A DNA stretch of 64,000 nt, taken from positions 1 to 64,000 of the forward strand of contig CAIQEU010000011.1 of NCBI GenBank assembly GCA_903870905.1. The letters are read 5' to 3'. How positions within the stretch are numbered: the first letter of the stretch is position 1; every line of letters begins with the position of its first letter. The DNA comes from an uncultured Actinomycetes bacterium. GTDB taxonomy: Bacteria; Actinomycetota; Acidimicrobiia; Acidimicrobiales; RAAP-2. A program made the translations under genes and the position numbers. Shown piece after piece: positions 16,804 to 24,894 of the stretch. The notes under the pieces are model-generated. The model was not told the origin of the DNA. It ran no database searches and worked only from the letters and a program-made list of their open reading frames with translations.

Positions 16804-18066
16804 TCATGCTTGGTCCTCGTCGCTGGCGAGGTCACGGCGCCAACCTTGCGGCAAGAGCACGTCGATCACATCGTCAATGGTGACAACCCCGACCACCATC
16901 TTCGTGGCCCGGTCGAGGACCGGGATCGCCATGAGATTGAAGTCCGACAACTTTCGTGCCACTTGGTCGAGGTCGTTGTCGACGTAGACCTTGGCGGCGT
17001 TGGGACGCTGCACCGTCGTGATCAGACTCGCCGGGTTCGCCCGGATGAGGGCGACTGGCGTCACTTGGCCAACGGGAAGTCCACCGGCATCGACGACGAA
17101 GATCAACTGCAGGCTCTCATGCGCCGCGCTCGAGGTGCGGATGGCGTCGAGGGCGTCTGCCACGTTCGCGGTCTCGGGCAGCACGATGAAGTCGGGGCTC
17201 ATGACGCCACCGGCGGTGTCGGGGTGGTAGCTGAGGAGGTTGCGGACCTTCTGACGTTGCGGTGCAGGCAGCAGCTCGAGCACGGCCATGCGCCGCTCTT
17301 GGTCAACGGCCGCGATGAGGTCGGCCGCCTCGTCGGGTGCCATGCGGCTCATGAGGCGAGCGGCTTCGACATCGGATCGAGAGTTGACGAACTCTGCTTG
17401 GTGCTCAACGTCGAGCTCTTCGAAGACATCAGCCTCGAGCTCTCGGTCGGCGCCAACGGCTTCGATGATCTCCTCGCCTTCTTCGTGGGACGCTGCTTCG
17501 ACGAGGTCGGCGATTTGGGCGGGGTGGAGTTTCGCCAACTTGCGGTAGGGAATCCGAAGGCGAGCGGAGGGGACGTGGCCCACGAATGGCTCGATGGACT
17601 CCCAGTCCACGAGCGCCTTCGGGTGGATGTGGCTCGAGAGTCGTCCTGGGAGCAGGCGCCGGAGCAGCGGGCGACGTCCAGCATCGACGCCGACCACTTC
17701 CCACGTGCCATCCACCTGGGCGAGTTCGATCTCGTTGGCGGTGATCAGGCGTCCACCCACCAAGTTGATGAGGTGGCGGGCCATCAGGTCCTTGGCGAGC
17801 AGCAACTCACCAGGTCGCCGCTCGAACTTTCGGAGATCGACCCGTTCAGCAGCGAAGACGACGCGGTTCGGGCTCAACTGCGCAATCTTGGCGATCTTCA
17901 CGAAGAGCTCTCGGCCCCCAATCCGAACGATGAGCCCGGTGATGGGAGGGTGTGCCGCGGTGCCGACTCGAACGATGACGTCAACGACCCGGCCGATTCT
18001 CCCACCATCACGGTCGACGAGAGGCGCTCGCACGAGGCTGGAAACGTGAGTGAGTTCTAGGGCCAC
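16804..18066 (-). CDS. soluble PRC-barrel / MgtE_N / CBS protein (putative Mg2+ sensor)
   Basis: A 420-residue cytoplasmic protein. Order of parts: two PRC-barrel-like units (about 1-140), an MgtE N-terminal helical domain (about 165-285, including the repeated AADLIAAV and RRMAVLELL type helices), then a CBS pair entered through YHPDTAGGVMS, the same linker as in MgtE magnesium channels. The MgtE membrane domain is absent. In MgtE these parts sense cytosolic Mg2+ and shut the pore. Two GTG codons compete; the one at 18066 has GGAG five bases upstream, whereas that at 18072 overlaps it. The NRAMP-like transporter gene follows. Confidence 0.85.
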   Translation of the reverse strand: MALELTHVSSLVRAPLVDRDGGRIGRVVDVIVRVGTAAHPPITGLIVRIGGRELFVKIAKIAQLSPNRVVFAAERVDLRKFERRPGELLLAKDLMARHLINLVGGRLITANEIELAQVDGTWEVVGVDAGRRPLLRRLLPGRLSSHIHPKALVDWESIEPFVGHVPSARLRIPYRKLAKLHPAQIADLVEAASHEEGEEIIEAVGADRELEADVFEELDVEHQAEFVNSRSDVEAARLMSRMAPDEAADLIAAVDQERRMAVLELLPAPQRQKVRNLLSYHPDTAGGVMSPDFIVLPETANVADALDAIRTSSAAHESLQLIFVVDAGGLPVGQVTPVALIRANPASLITTVQRPNAAKVYVDNDLDQVARKLSDFNLMAIPVLDRATKMVVGVVTIDDVIDVLLPQGWRRDLASDEDQA

Positions 18067-18128
18067 GCGCACTCCTTCCTCGGTTCACTTCGATGCTCAG
18101 GCTACCCGACCGCACTGACCATCCCCCT

Positions 18129-18164
18129 GACATCTGCGTGACGAACAGATGTCCTCGCTAGGGT
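18129..18164 (+). promoter_or_regulatory. inverted-repeat operator candidate and promoter of the aldo/keto reductase gene
   Basis: GACATCTG at 18129-18136 and CAGATGTC at 18146-18153 form a perfect 8-bp inverted repeat with a nine-base spacer. TAGGGT at 18159-18164 is a likely -10 for the gene starting at 18188, so the repeat covers the -35 region, where a repressor would be expected. The site lies between two divergent genes. Confidence 0.5.
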
Positions 18165-18187
18165 TCTGAGAGATCGAGGAGGGTGTC

Positions 18188-19162
18188 ATGGACTACGTGC
18201 AACTTGGTGAGAGCGGACTCAACGTCTCGAGACTCTGCCTCGGCATGATGAGCTACGGCGATCACTCGGACCGACCCTGGGTGCTCGACACCGACGCGGC
18301 CCGACCCTTCGTGGCTGCGGCGTTGGAAGCAGGCATCACCTTCTTCGATACCGCCGATACCTACTCTGCTGGCCAGAGTGAAGTCACAACTGGTCGACTG
18401 CTCCGGGAGATGGTAACCCGAGAGGAAGTGGTCGTTGCCACCAAAGTCTTCATGCCAATGTCGAAGGGCAACAACGGCTGGGGGCTCTCTCGGAAGCACA
18501 TCTTCGACGCCATCGATGCCTCGCTCACGCGCCTCAACATGGACTACGTCGACCTCTACCAAATCCACCGGTTCGACCCCCGAGTCCCCGTCGAAGAAAC
18601 CATGGGCGCGCTGAACGAGGTCGTGCGCTCAGGCAAGGCCCGCTACATCGGTGCGTCGTCAATGGCAGCATGGCAGTTCCAGAAGATGCAGTTCGCTGCC
18701 GAGCGGGCCGGTGGTGTGAGGTTCATCTCGATGCAGAACCACTACAACCTCATCTACCGCGAAGAAGAGCGCGAGATGATCCCGCTCTGCATCGACAGCG
18801 GCATTGGCGTCATCCCGTGGAGCCCACTCGCACGCGGCATGTTGGCTGGCAACCGAGACCGCGGTGGCGTGCGGTCAACGACGCGGGCCGAGACCGACGG
18901 GTTCGCTGACGTGCTCTACACCGACGATGACTTCGCCGTAGTGGACGTGGTGGTTGACCTCGCCGCTCGACGCGGCGTCCCCGCCGCTCAGGTCGCCTTG
19001 GCCTGGCTCCTCGCGCAGCCTGGGGTCTCAGCACCCATCATCGGGGCGACCAAGCCTCACCACTTGAGCGACGCCATCGCCGCACTCGACCTCACCTTGA
19101 CGAGCGAAGAGCTCCAAGCGCTGGCTGCGCCCTACCTCCCCCACCGCGTCCTCGGACACTGA
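18188..19162 (+). CDS. aldo/keto reductase
   Basis: A 324-residue NADPH-dependent carbonyl reductase of the YajO/Tas-like group. The catalytic tetrad is recognisable: Asp and Tyr in FFDTADTYSAGQSE, Lys in VVVATKVFMP, His in YQIHRFDP; cofactor-binding residues follow in GVIPWSPLARGML and GATKPHHL. Substrate unknown. ATG at 18188 has GAGGAGGG upstream. The gene is divergent from the MgtE-like gene across a short region carrying an inverted repeat, and it converges with the LLM oxidoreductase gene, with a weak hairpin CTGAG-GCGT-CTCAG at 19159-19172 between them. Confidence 0.92.
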   Translation: MDYVQLGESGLNVSRLCLGMMSYGDHSDRPWVLDTDAARPFVAAALEAGITFFDTADTYSAGQSEVTTGRLLREMVTREEVVVATKVFMPMSKGNNGWGLSRKHIFDAIDASLTRLNMDYVDLYQIHRFDPRVPVEETMGALNEVVRSGKARYIGASSMAAWQFQKMQFAAERAGGVRFISMQNHYNLIYREEEREMIPLCIDSGIGVIPWSPLARGMLAGNRDRGGVRSTTRAETDGFADVLYTDDDFAVVDVVVDLAARRGVPAAQVALAWLLAQPGVSAPIIGATKPHHLSDAIAALDLTLTSEELQALAAPYLPHRVLGH

Positions 19163-19168
19163 GGCGTC

Positions 19169-20050
19169 TCAGGTCTGGAGGCCCACCACGAAGGGGCTGA
19201 GGGCACTGAAGGCTTCCGCGTAGTCGACGCCACCATCGAGGGGGCGGAGCACGAACTTCGAGCACCCCTCAGCAATGAAGCGCTCGAGGAGCACGGGAAC
19301 CTCGTCGAGGGTTGACGGGATGACATCGGCGAGCACTCGACCCTTCAAGCGGCTCGCCATGGAGTCCTCGAGGCCTTCGGGATAGCCGTGGGCGAAGTAG
19401 CCGAGGGAGACCCCGAAGTGCTCCTCGCTGATCGCACGACCATGGAGTGCTGCTTCTCGCTCAATCACCACTCGACCGCTCGCGACCTCTTCGGGCGTGC
19501 ACAGGGACGGCAACCAGCCATCCCCGACGCGACCACAGCGCAGCAGGGAGTTGGAGGCCGTCCCACCGAGCCACACCTCGAGCGGGTGTTGCACCGGCGT
19601 GGGTCGCACGGTCACGTTCGTGAAGGTTCCCGCTGGTCCATCGTGGGTCACACTCGCGCCACTCCACAGCTGACGGAGAACCCCGAGGACCTCTTCGAGC
19701 ACGGGACCAGCATTGCGCGGGTCCAACCCAATCGCCGATGGCTCGGCACCGGTCGTGAGACCGGGAACGGCCGTGACGAGGAGTCGCCCGCCGCTCACGA
19801 CGTCGAGCGATGCCAATCGCTTGGCGAGACGGATCGTGTTCGTTCCGGTGAACAGCACGGTGGTGCCGAGTTTGAGGCGTGGCGCCGTCGCAGCCAGCAC
19901 GGCGAGGGCCACGACGGGATCGAGAACTGGTGACGCCAGGACCTCGGGGAGCCAGATCGAGTCGAATCCCCCACTCGACACCGCCTGGGCAACCTCGTGC
20001 AGCGCTTCGAGGGTCGTCGGCGCAGCGCCGATCCCAATGCGGATCTTCAC
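19169..20050 (-). CDS. LLM-class (luciferase-like) flavin or F420-dependent oxidoreductase
   Basis: A 293-residue TIM-barrel protein. The opening [21 protein letters not shown], the [13 protein letters not shown] strand, [22 protein letters not shown] and [12 protein letters not shown] match actinobacterial luciferase-like enzymes, many of which use F420 and not FMN; the cofactor is not decided by sequence alone. Substrate unknown. The start overlaps the stop of the upstream threonine aldolase gene by four bases (ATGA), so the two are translated together, which may hint at a shared amino acid or aldehyde pathway. Confidence 0.85.
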   Translation of the reverse strand: MKIRIGIGAAPTTLEALHEVAQAVSSGGFDSIWLPEVLASPVLDPVVALAVLAATAPRLKLGTTVLFTGTNTIRLAKRLASLDVVSGGRLLVTAVPGLTTGAEPSAIGLDPRNAGPVLEEVLGVLRQLWSGASVTHDGPAGTFTNVTVRPTPVQHPLEVWLGGTASNSLLRCGRVGDGWLPSLCTPEEVASGRVVIEREAALHGRAISEEHFGVSLGYFAHGYPEGLEDSMASRLKGRVLADVIPSTLDEVPVLLERFIAEGCSKFVLRPLDGGVDYAEAFSALSPFVVGLQT

Positions 20051-21072
20051 CGGCGGACTGGTGCTGTCTCAATCGCCGCAACCGCTCGCTCAATGCCGGC
20101 ATCGTCGACGTCGAGGTGGGTCACGAAGCGGAGTTGCCGAGGGGCGATGGTGTCGGCGAGGACGCCGTGGGCGGCGAGGTGCGCCAGGACGGCATCGGTG
20201 TTGTCGAGGTGGGCGACGACGAGGTTGGTCGCCGTTGCATCGGCGCTGACCCCTGCGGTCGGCCATGCGGCCTCAATTGCCTCGGCGAGGTAGGTCGCTC
20301 GTCGGTGGTCTTCTGCTAATCGGTCGATTCCCTGCTCGAGGCCGATGAGTCCGGCAGCGGCGAGAATTCCCGCTTGACGCATCGCCCCACCGAGACGTTT
20401 GCGCTCGACCCCAGATTCGGCGATGAACGCCGCCGAACCAGCCAACATGGACCCCACGGGAGCCCCGAGGCCCTTGGAGAGGCAACTCATCACTGAATCG
20501 GCAGGCGCAGCGAGTTCTGCCGGGCTGATCCCCGACGCCACCGACGCGTTGAACAGCCTGGCTCCATCGAGGTGGATCTTCAGCCCTGTTGCGGCGTCAG
20601 CGACGGCCATCAGGCGGTCTCTGGTCCAGATAGCCCCACCAGCTGCCATGGACGAATTCTCCATGCACAACAGACTCGCTGCGGCATGGTGGTGCGCCTC
20701 ACCCGCTCGCTGTGCAGTGATCTCGGCAGCATCGAGCATTCCGTCGCTGTCGTCCAATGTGGCGAACTGTACCGATGCGTTCCTGCCCGCCGCGCCCATT
20801 TCGTAGAGGACCACGTGGGCCCGCCGGCCAGCCAGCACGACGTCGCCGGGCCGGGTGTGGACCCGGATGGCGATCTGGTTCGCCATGACCCCAGAGGGGA
20901 CGAAGATCGCTGCTTCTTTCCCGACGAGTGCGGCGTAGCGAGCTTCGAGCGCCCTGACCGTCGGATCCTCCCCGAAGCCATCGTCGCCAACGACGGCGGT
21001 GGCCATTGCCTCACGCATGGCAGCGCTCGGTCGGGTGACGGTATCGGAGCGGAGGTCGACGATGGAGTCCAT
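20047..21072 (-). CDS. low-specificity threonine aldolase / beta-eliminating lyase family
   Basis: A 341-residue fold-type I PLP enzyme that would cleave threonine or other beta-hydroxy amino acids to glycine and an aldehyde. Seen: [18 protein letters not shown] at the start, [13 protein letters not shown], the [13 protein letters not shown] strand with the PLP-interacting Asp, and the PLP lysine in [15 protein letters not shown]. Length is normal. It is the first gene of a two-gene unit with the LLM oxidoreductase, and divergent from a thioesterase gene 59 bases away. Confidence 0.9.
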   Translation of the reverse strand: MDSIVDLRSDTVTRPSAAMREAMATAVVGDDGFGEDPTVRALEARYAALVGKEAAIFVPSGVMANQIAIRVHTRPGDVVLAGRRAHVVLYEMGAAGRNASVQFATLDDSDGMLDAAEITAQRAGEAHHHAAASLLCMENSSMAAGGAIWTRDRLMAVADAATGLKIHLDGARLFNASVASGISPAELAAPADSVMSCLSKGLGAPVGSMLAGSAAFIAESGVERKRLGGAMRQAGILAAAGLIGLEQGIDRLAEDHRRATYLAEAIEAAWPTAGVSADATATNLVVAHLDNTDAVLAHLAAHGVLADTIAPRQLRFVTHLDVDDAGIERAVAAIETAPVRR

Positions 21073-21119
21073 GCCCCGACACTACCGAGGCCGGGGCCGA
21101 TGCAGCCGAGGTTGGAACC

Positions 21120-21131
21120 TAGGCTGAGCGC
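21120..21131 (+). promoter_or_regulatory. -10 element of a probable leaderless thioesterase mRNA
   Basis: TAGGCT at 21120-21125 ends six bases before the ATG at 21132, and there is no ribosome site between. This fits transcription starting at or next to the start codon. Confidence 0.55.
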
Positions 21132-21539
21132 ATGACCTCTCTCCCTCCGTCCATCCCAGACGCTGGCGTGCACCTCGCCCTCGGCATCTCCGTCGTTACG
21201 GCCACTCCAGATCGTGTCGTCGTGAGCGTTCCGGTCACGAGTACGGTGCACCAGCCGTTCGGCATTCTCCACGGAGGGGTCTCCGCGCTGCTTGCGGAAT
21301 CAGCTGCCTCAATCGGTGGCTCGATCTCGGTACCTGACGGCAAGGTCATCGTCGGCACCGAACTCAACTGCTCGCATCTGCGGTCAATGACGAGTGGCAC
21401 GCTGACCGCGACCGCCACCCCTATTCGCAAAGGACGCACGATCCAGGTCTGGGGCATTAATTTGACCGATGAACAGGGACGACAGATCTGCGTTGCACGC
21501 TGCAGCCTCGCCGTCATCGATCGACCCGCCGACAAGTAG
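21132..21539 (+). CDS. PaaI-type hotdog thioesterase
   Basis: A 135-residue single-hotdog protein. The family motif VHQPFGILHGGVSALLAESA carries the HGG segment at the long helix; the late strand region GTELNCSHLRS and the ending are typical. Such enzymes hydrolyse aryl- or acyl-CoA esters and work as tetramers in the cytoplasm. Substrate unknown. A -10 element six bases before the ATG and no ribosome site suggest a leaderless message. The nucleotidyltransferase gene follows after 151 bases with its own ribosome site. Confidence 0.85.
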   Translation: MTSLPPSIPDAGVHLALGISVVTATPDRVVVSVPVTSTVHQPFGILHGGVSALLAESAASIGGSISVPDGKVIVGTELNCSHLRSMTSGTLTATATPIRKGRTIQVWGINLTDEQGRQICVARCSLAVIDRPADK

Positions 21540-21690
21540 TTCACGGTCCTGACACCCCTCGTTTCCTGCGTCGCGTGTTAGGTTGCCTGCGTTGTCCTGC
21601 CCGTGCGAGCAGGATGCCCCATCATCCATCGACCGCAAACGAGTGCCGACGTCGGCGAACGACACGGCCCTCCGTAGGAGGAATCCCTAG

Positions 21691-22566
21691 GTGAGTGCAC
21701 CAACACTCGTGATCTTGGCAGCCGGCCAAGCGAAGCGATACGGCGGCATCAAGCCCCTCGCTCCCATTGGAACGAGTGGGGAGGGCGTCATTGACCTCCT
21801 GGCCAACGATGCCCTGTCTGCAGGTTTCACCGAAGCTGTCATCGTCGTCAACCCGACTACCGGGCCCACCATCATTGACCACATCGCCGCCCACTGGGAT
21901 CGGTCTCGCCTCAACGTGACCTTCGCCACCCAAGACGAGCCGCGCGGCACCGTGCACGCAGTCCTCGCCGCTCGAGCCGCGCTCGGCAACGACCCGGCCA
22001 TCGCCGTCTCCAACGCCGATGACCTCTACGGTCCAGCAGCACTCCGTTACCTCGCTGACCACCTCACCTCGGGGGCTGGGAATGCCATGGTCGCCTTCGA
22101 GCTGGCCCAGACCTTGGTCGGCGAGAGTCCGGTCACGAGGGGAATCTGCCACATCGATGCCAAGGGGATGCTGGTCGGCCTCGACGAACGTCGTGGCGTG
22201 CACCGACTCGGTGACGACATTGTCGTCGACGACGGTCGCTCCCCCGACCATCTCCAGCCCGATGCTCCGGTCTCAATGAACCTTTGGGCATTCTCGAGCG
22301 AGATGTGGGACATCTTCGAGCACGCAATGGAGGCCCGTCTCCCCGATGAGGCTGAAGTCCTCCTACCGGTCGTTGCCGACCACCTCATCCACGGACGGAT
22401 TGCGGGAGCGGCTCCGCACCTCTCGCAGTTCACGGTGTTTCGATCCCATGAGCACTGCGTTGGGGTCACCCATCCCGGAGACTTGGAACTCGTTCAGGCG
22501 CACATTGCCCACCAAGTCGACGCGGGGCACCGAGTCGCTTCACTGTCTGGATCCCTCTACCACTGA
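21691..22566 (+). CDS. sugar-phosphate nucleotidyltransferase-like protein
   Basis: A 291-residue GT-A-fold protein. The nucleotide-binding signature is at the N-terminus (LVILAAGQAKRYGGIKPLAP) and the metal-binding Asp in VSNADDLYGPAALRYL. This resembles NTP transferases of the RfbA/GlmU type and uncharacterised actinobacterial relatives; no sugar-binding feature decides the substrate. GTG at 21691 follows AGGAGG by about nine bases, so this start is firm. A convergent short-chain dehydrogenase gene lies 80 bases on, with a small TGGCG-GTT-CGCCA hairpin at 22597-22609 between. Confidence 0.8.
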   Translation: MSAPTLVILAAGQAKRYGGIKPLAPIGTSGEGVIDLLANDALSAGFTEAVIVVNPTTGPTIIDHIAAHWDRSRLNVTFATQDEPRGTVHAVLAARAALGNDPAIAVSNADDLYGPAALRYLADHLTSGAGNAMVAFELAQTLVGESPVTRGICHIDAKGMLVGLDERRGVHRLGDDIVVDDGRSPDHLQPDAPVSMNLWAFSSEMWDIFEHAMEARLPDEAEVLLPVVADHLIHGRIAGAAPHLSQFTVFRSHEHCVGVTHPGDLELVQAHIAHQVDAGHRVASLSGSLYH

Positions 22567-22646
22567 CGACGAGGCGTTCTCAGCGCACTGCGACCATGGC
22601 GGTTCGCCACACCGAACGCTGGAGCTGTGCACAACCACACAATGCG

Positions 22647-23438
22647 CTACAGCGGCGTGACGTACGCTGCGGAAATTCCTCCATCGACGAGGAACGTTGA
22701 CGCCGTGACGAACGAGGCATCGTCTGAGGCGAGGAACGCTGCTGCTGCTGCGATCTCCTCTGGCTCAGCGAAGCGCCCAACAGGGATGTGCACGAGGCGC
22801 CGGGCTGCTCGCTCGGGATCCTTGGCGAAGAGCTCTTGGAGCAACGGCGTGTTGACCGGTCCCGGGCAGAGGGCGTTCACCCGGATGCCTTCACGGGCGA
22901 ACTGCACCCCGAGCTCTCGAGACATCGAGAGCACGCCGCCTTTGGAGGCGGTGTAGGAGATCTGCGACGTTGCTGCGCCCATGAGCGCCACGAAGGATGC
23001 AGTGTTGATGATCGATCCACCTCCGCGCTGCTGCATGAGGGGGATGACCGCCTTGCAGCAGAGGTAGACCGAGGTGAGGTTGACCTCTTGCACTCGACGC
23101 CAAGCGTCGAGCTCAGTCTCCAAGATGGAGTCATCATCTGGAGGAGAGATCCCGGCGTTATGGCAGGAGATGTCCACTCCCCCATAGGTGGCGACGGCTT
23201 CAGCGAACATCTCGGCAACGCCCTCAGGACTCGTGACGTCGGTCTGGACGAAGTGCCCACCGACCCCATCGGCAATAACCATTCCCGCCGTGGCGTCGAG
23301 GTCGGCGACGACGACCTTGGCTCCTTCATCGGCGAATCGCTGCGCCATCGCCCGACCGATTCCTGAGGCTGCACCGGTCACGACGGCAACTTTGCCCTCG
23401 AGTCGATTCGAGACCACACGCTTCGTCACTGGTGTCAC
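22647..23438 (-). CDS. short-chain dehydrogenase/reductase
   Basis: A 263-residue classical SDR: NAD(P) motif TGAASGIGRAMA, an Asp after the second strand (VVADLDA) that favours NAD, NNAG-equivalent SCHNAGIS, catalytic YTASKGG, and the C-terminal FLVDGGISAAY of the oligomer. Related to glucose/3-oxoacyl dehydrogenases; substrate unknown. GTG at 23438 overlaps the aldehyde dehydrogenase stop (GTGA), though the GTG at 23429 has better spacing to AGAAGG. The pairing with an aldehyde dehydrogenase suggests stepwise alcohol-aldehyde-acid oxidation. Confidence 0.92.
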   Translation of the reverse strand: MTPVTKRVVSNRLEGKVAVVTGAASGIGRAMAQRFADEGAKVVVADLDATAGMVIADGVGGHFVQTDVTSPEGVAEMFAEAVATYGGVDISCHNAGISPPDDDSILETELDAWRRVQEVNLTSVYLCCKAVIPLMQQRGGGSIINTASFVALMGAATSQISYTASKGGVLSMSRELGVQFAREGIRVNALCPGPVNTPLLQELFAKDPERAARRLVHIPVGRFAEPEEIAAAAAFLASDDASFVTASTFLVDGGISAAYVTPL

Positions 23439-24838
23439 CCTTCTCTCGTGGAAATGAAGACGTTCTTCACTTCCGTGAACTGCTCGAGCGCTTCGGGGCC
23501 GAGCTCTCGCCCGATACCCGATCCCTTGAATCCTCCGAACGGCGTCCAGTAGCGGACCGATGAATGGGAGTTCACCGACAAGTTGCCGGAGGTGACGGCG
23601 CGGGCGACGCGAATGGCGCGACTCAAGTTCTCCGTCCAGATGGACCCTGAGAGGCCGTAGGGCGTGGAGTTCGCGAGGGCGATGGCTTCAGCTTCGGTGG
23701 AGAACCGCTGGACCGTCACGACGGGTCCAAAGACCTCCTCCTGCACGATGCGGTCCTCGTTCGTCTTCGGCAAGACAACGGTTGGCGGGACGTAGAACCC
23801 AGGGCCGTCGGGGGCAGTACCAGCGAACGCCACGTCGACGCCGTCGAGGTACGACAGGACGCGGGACCGGTGGCGCTCAGCGATGAGCGGCCCCATCATC
23901 GTTGTGGGATCAGAAGGATCACCAACGACCACCGAGCGCACGGCACCTTCGAATCGCTCCATGAACCCCTCGAAGACCGAGTCGTGGACGAGGATTCGAC
24001 TGCGAGCACAGCAGTCTTGACCCGAGTTGTCGAAGACCCCACCAGGTGCGGCGGCGGCGACTTCGTCGAGGTCGGTGTCGGCGAAGATGATGTTGGCGCT
24101 CTTGCCACCGAGTTCTAGGGTGATGCGCTTCATCTGCGTCGCACAGGTCGCCATGAGGTGTGCGCCAACAGCAGTCGATCCAGTGAAGCACACCTTCGCA
24201 ATCAGCGGATGCGTGGCGAATCGGTGGCCGACCACCGGTCCGTCACCCGGGAGCACGGTGAAGACTCCCTCAGGAATCCCTGCGGTCAACGCCAGTTCGG
24301 CGAGGCGCAGCGCCGTGAGTGGCGTCCACTCCGCGGGCTTGAGGAGCACGGTGTTGCCTGCGGCGAGCGCCGGGGCGAAGCCCCAAGCAGCGATCGGCAT
24401 CGGGAAGTTCCACGGCACGATGATGCCCACGACCCCGAGGGGTTCTCGGAAGGTGAGGTCGAGACCACCAGCGACCGGGATCTGCCGACCGCTCAAGCGC
24501 TCGATGCCGCCGGCCGCGTACTCAAGGAGGTCTCGGACGTTGCCGGCTTCCCACCGAGCGTTGCTAGTCGTGTGGCCGGCATTGGCGACTTCGAGCGCAG
24601 CGAGTTCATCGAGGTGCGTCTCGACGAGGTCTGCGAACCTCCGAAGGAGCCTCGCTCGATCCCCCGGAGCGAGCGATGCCCACGCTGGCTGAGCGGCTGA
24701 CGCTGCCTGAATGGCACGATCCGCGTCGTCGAGCGTGGTCGGCTGAATCGTGGCGATGCGCTGAGCGGTCGTTGGGTTGATGATGTCGTGGGCCTGCACG
24801 CTCCCATTGTGGTCGCTCCACCACCCACTAGTGGCCAT
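23435..24838 (-). CDS. NAD(P)-dependent aldehyde dehydrogenase
   Basis: A 467-residue aldehyde dehydrogenase. Seen: VPWNFPMPIAAWGFAPALAAGNT, FTGSTAVGAHL, the general-base Glu in LELGGKSANIIF, catalytic Cys in NSGQDCCARSRILV, and EEVFGPVVTV. Close to the betaine-aldehyde and gamma-aminobutyraldehyde type, but substrate is open. The frame could begin at a TTG at 24847; ATG at 24838 with GAGGAAG ten bases upstream is preferred. It is divergent from an acyl-CoA synthetase gene (56 bases) and coupled to the SDR gene, so a catabolic locus for an alcohol or fatty substrate is likely. Confidence 0.93.
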   Translation of the reverse strand: MATSGWWSDHNGSVQAHDIINPTTAQRIATIQPTTLDDADRAIQAASAAQPAWASLAPGDRARLLRRFADLVETHLDELAALEVANAGHTTSNARWEAGNVRDLLEYAAGGIERLSGRQIPVAGGLDLTFREPLGVVGIIVPWNFPMPIAAWGFAPALAAGNTVLLKPAEWTPLTALRLAELALTAGIPEGVFTVLPGDGPVVGHRFATHPLIAKVCFTGSTAVGAHLMATCATQMKRITLELGGKSANIIFADTDLDEVAAAAPGGVFDNSGQDCCARSRILVHDSVFEGFMERFEGAVRSVVVGDPSDPTTMMGPLIAERHRSRVLSYLDGVDVAFAGTAPDGPGFYVPPTVVLPKTNEDRIVQEEVFGPVVTVQRFSTEAEAIALANSTPYGLSGSIWTENLSRAIRVARAVTSGNLSVNSHSSVRYWTPFGGFKGSGIGRELGPEALEQFTEVKNVFISTREG

Positions 24839-24857
24839 CGTCGACAACTTCCTCGTT

Positions 24858-24894
24858 TTGGTAGAGGCAACAGGTGGGGTCTAGCCTCTCGCCC
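24858..24894 (+). promoter_or_regulatory. promoter of a probable leaderless acyl-CoA synthetase mRNA
   Basis: TTGGTA at 24858-24863, an 18-base spacer, TAGCCT at 24882-24887, then seven bases to the GTG at 24895. No ribosome site lies between. This is the textbook layout of a leaderless actinobacterial transcript. Confidence 0.6.

Noticed and set aside
16537-18060. A 507-codon plus-strand frame over the MgtE-like gene and the leader
   Set aside because: Antisense shadow of the PRC/MgtE_N/CBS gene, which has clear domain motifs.
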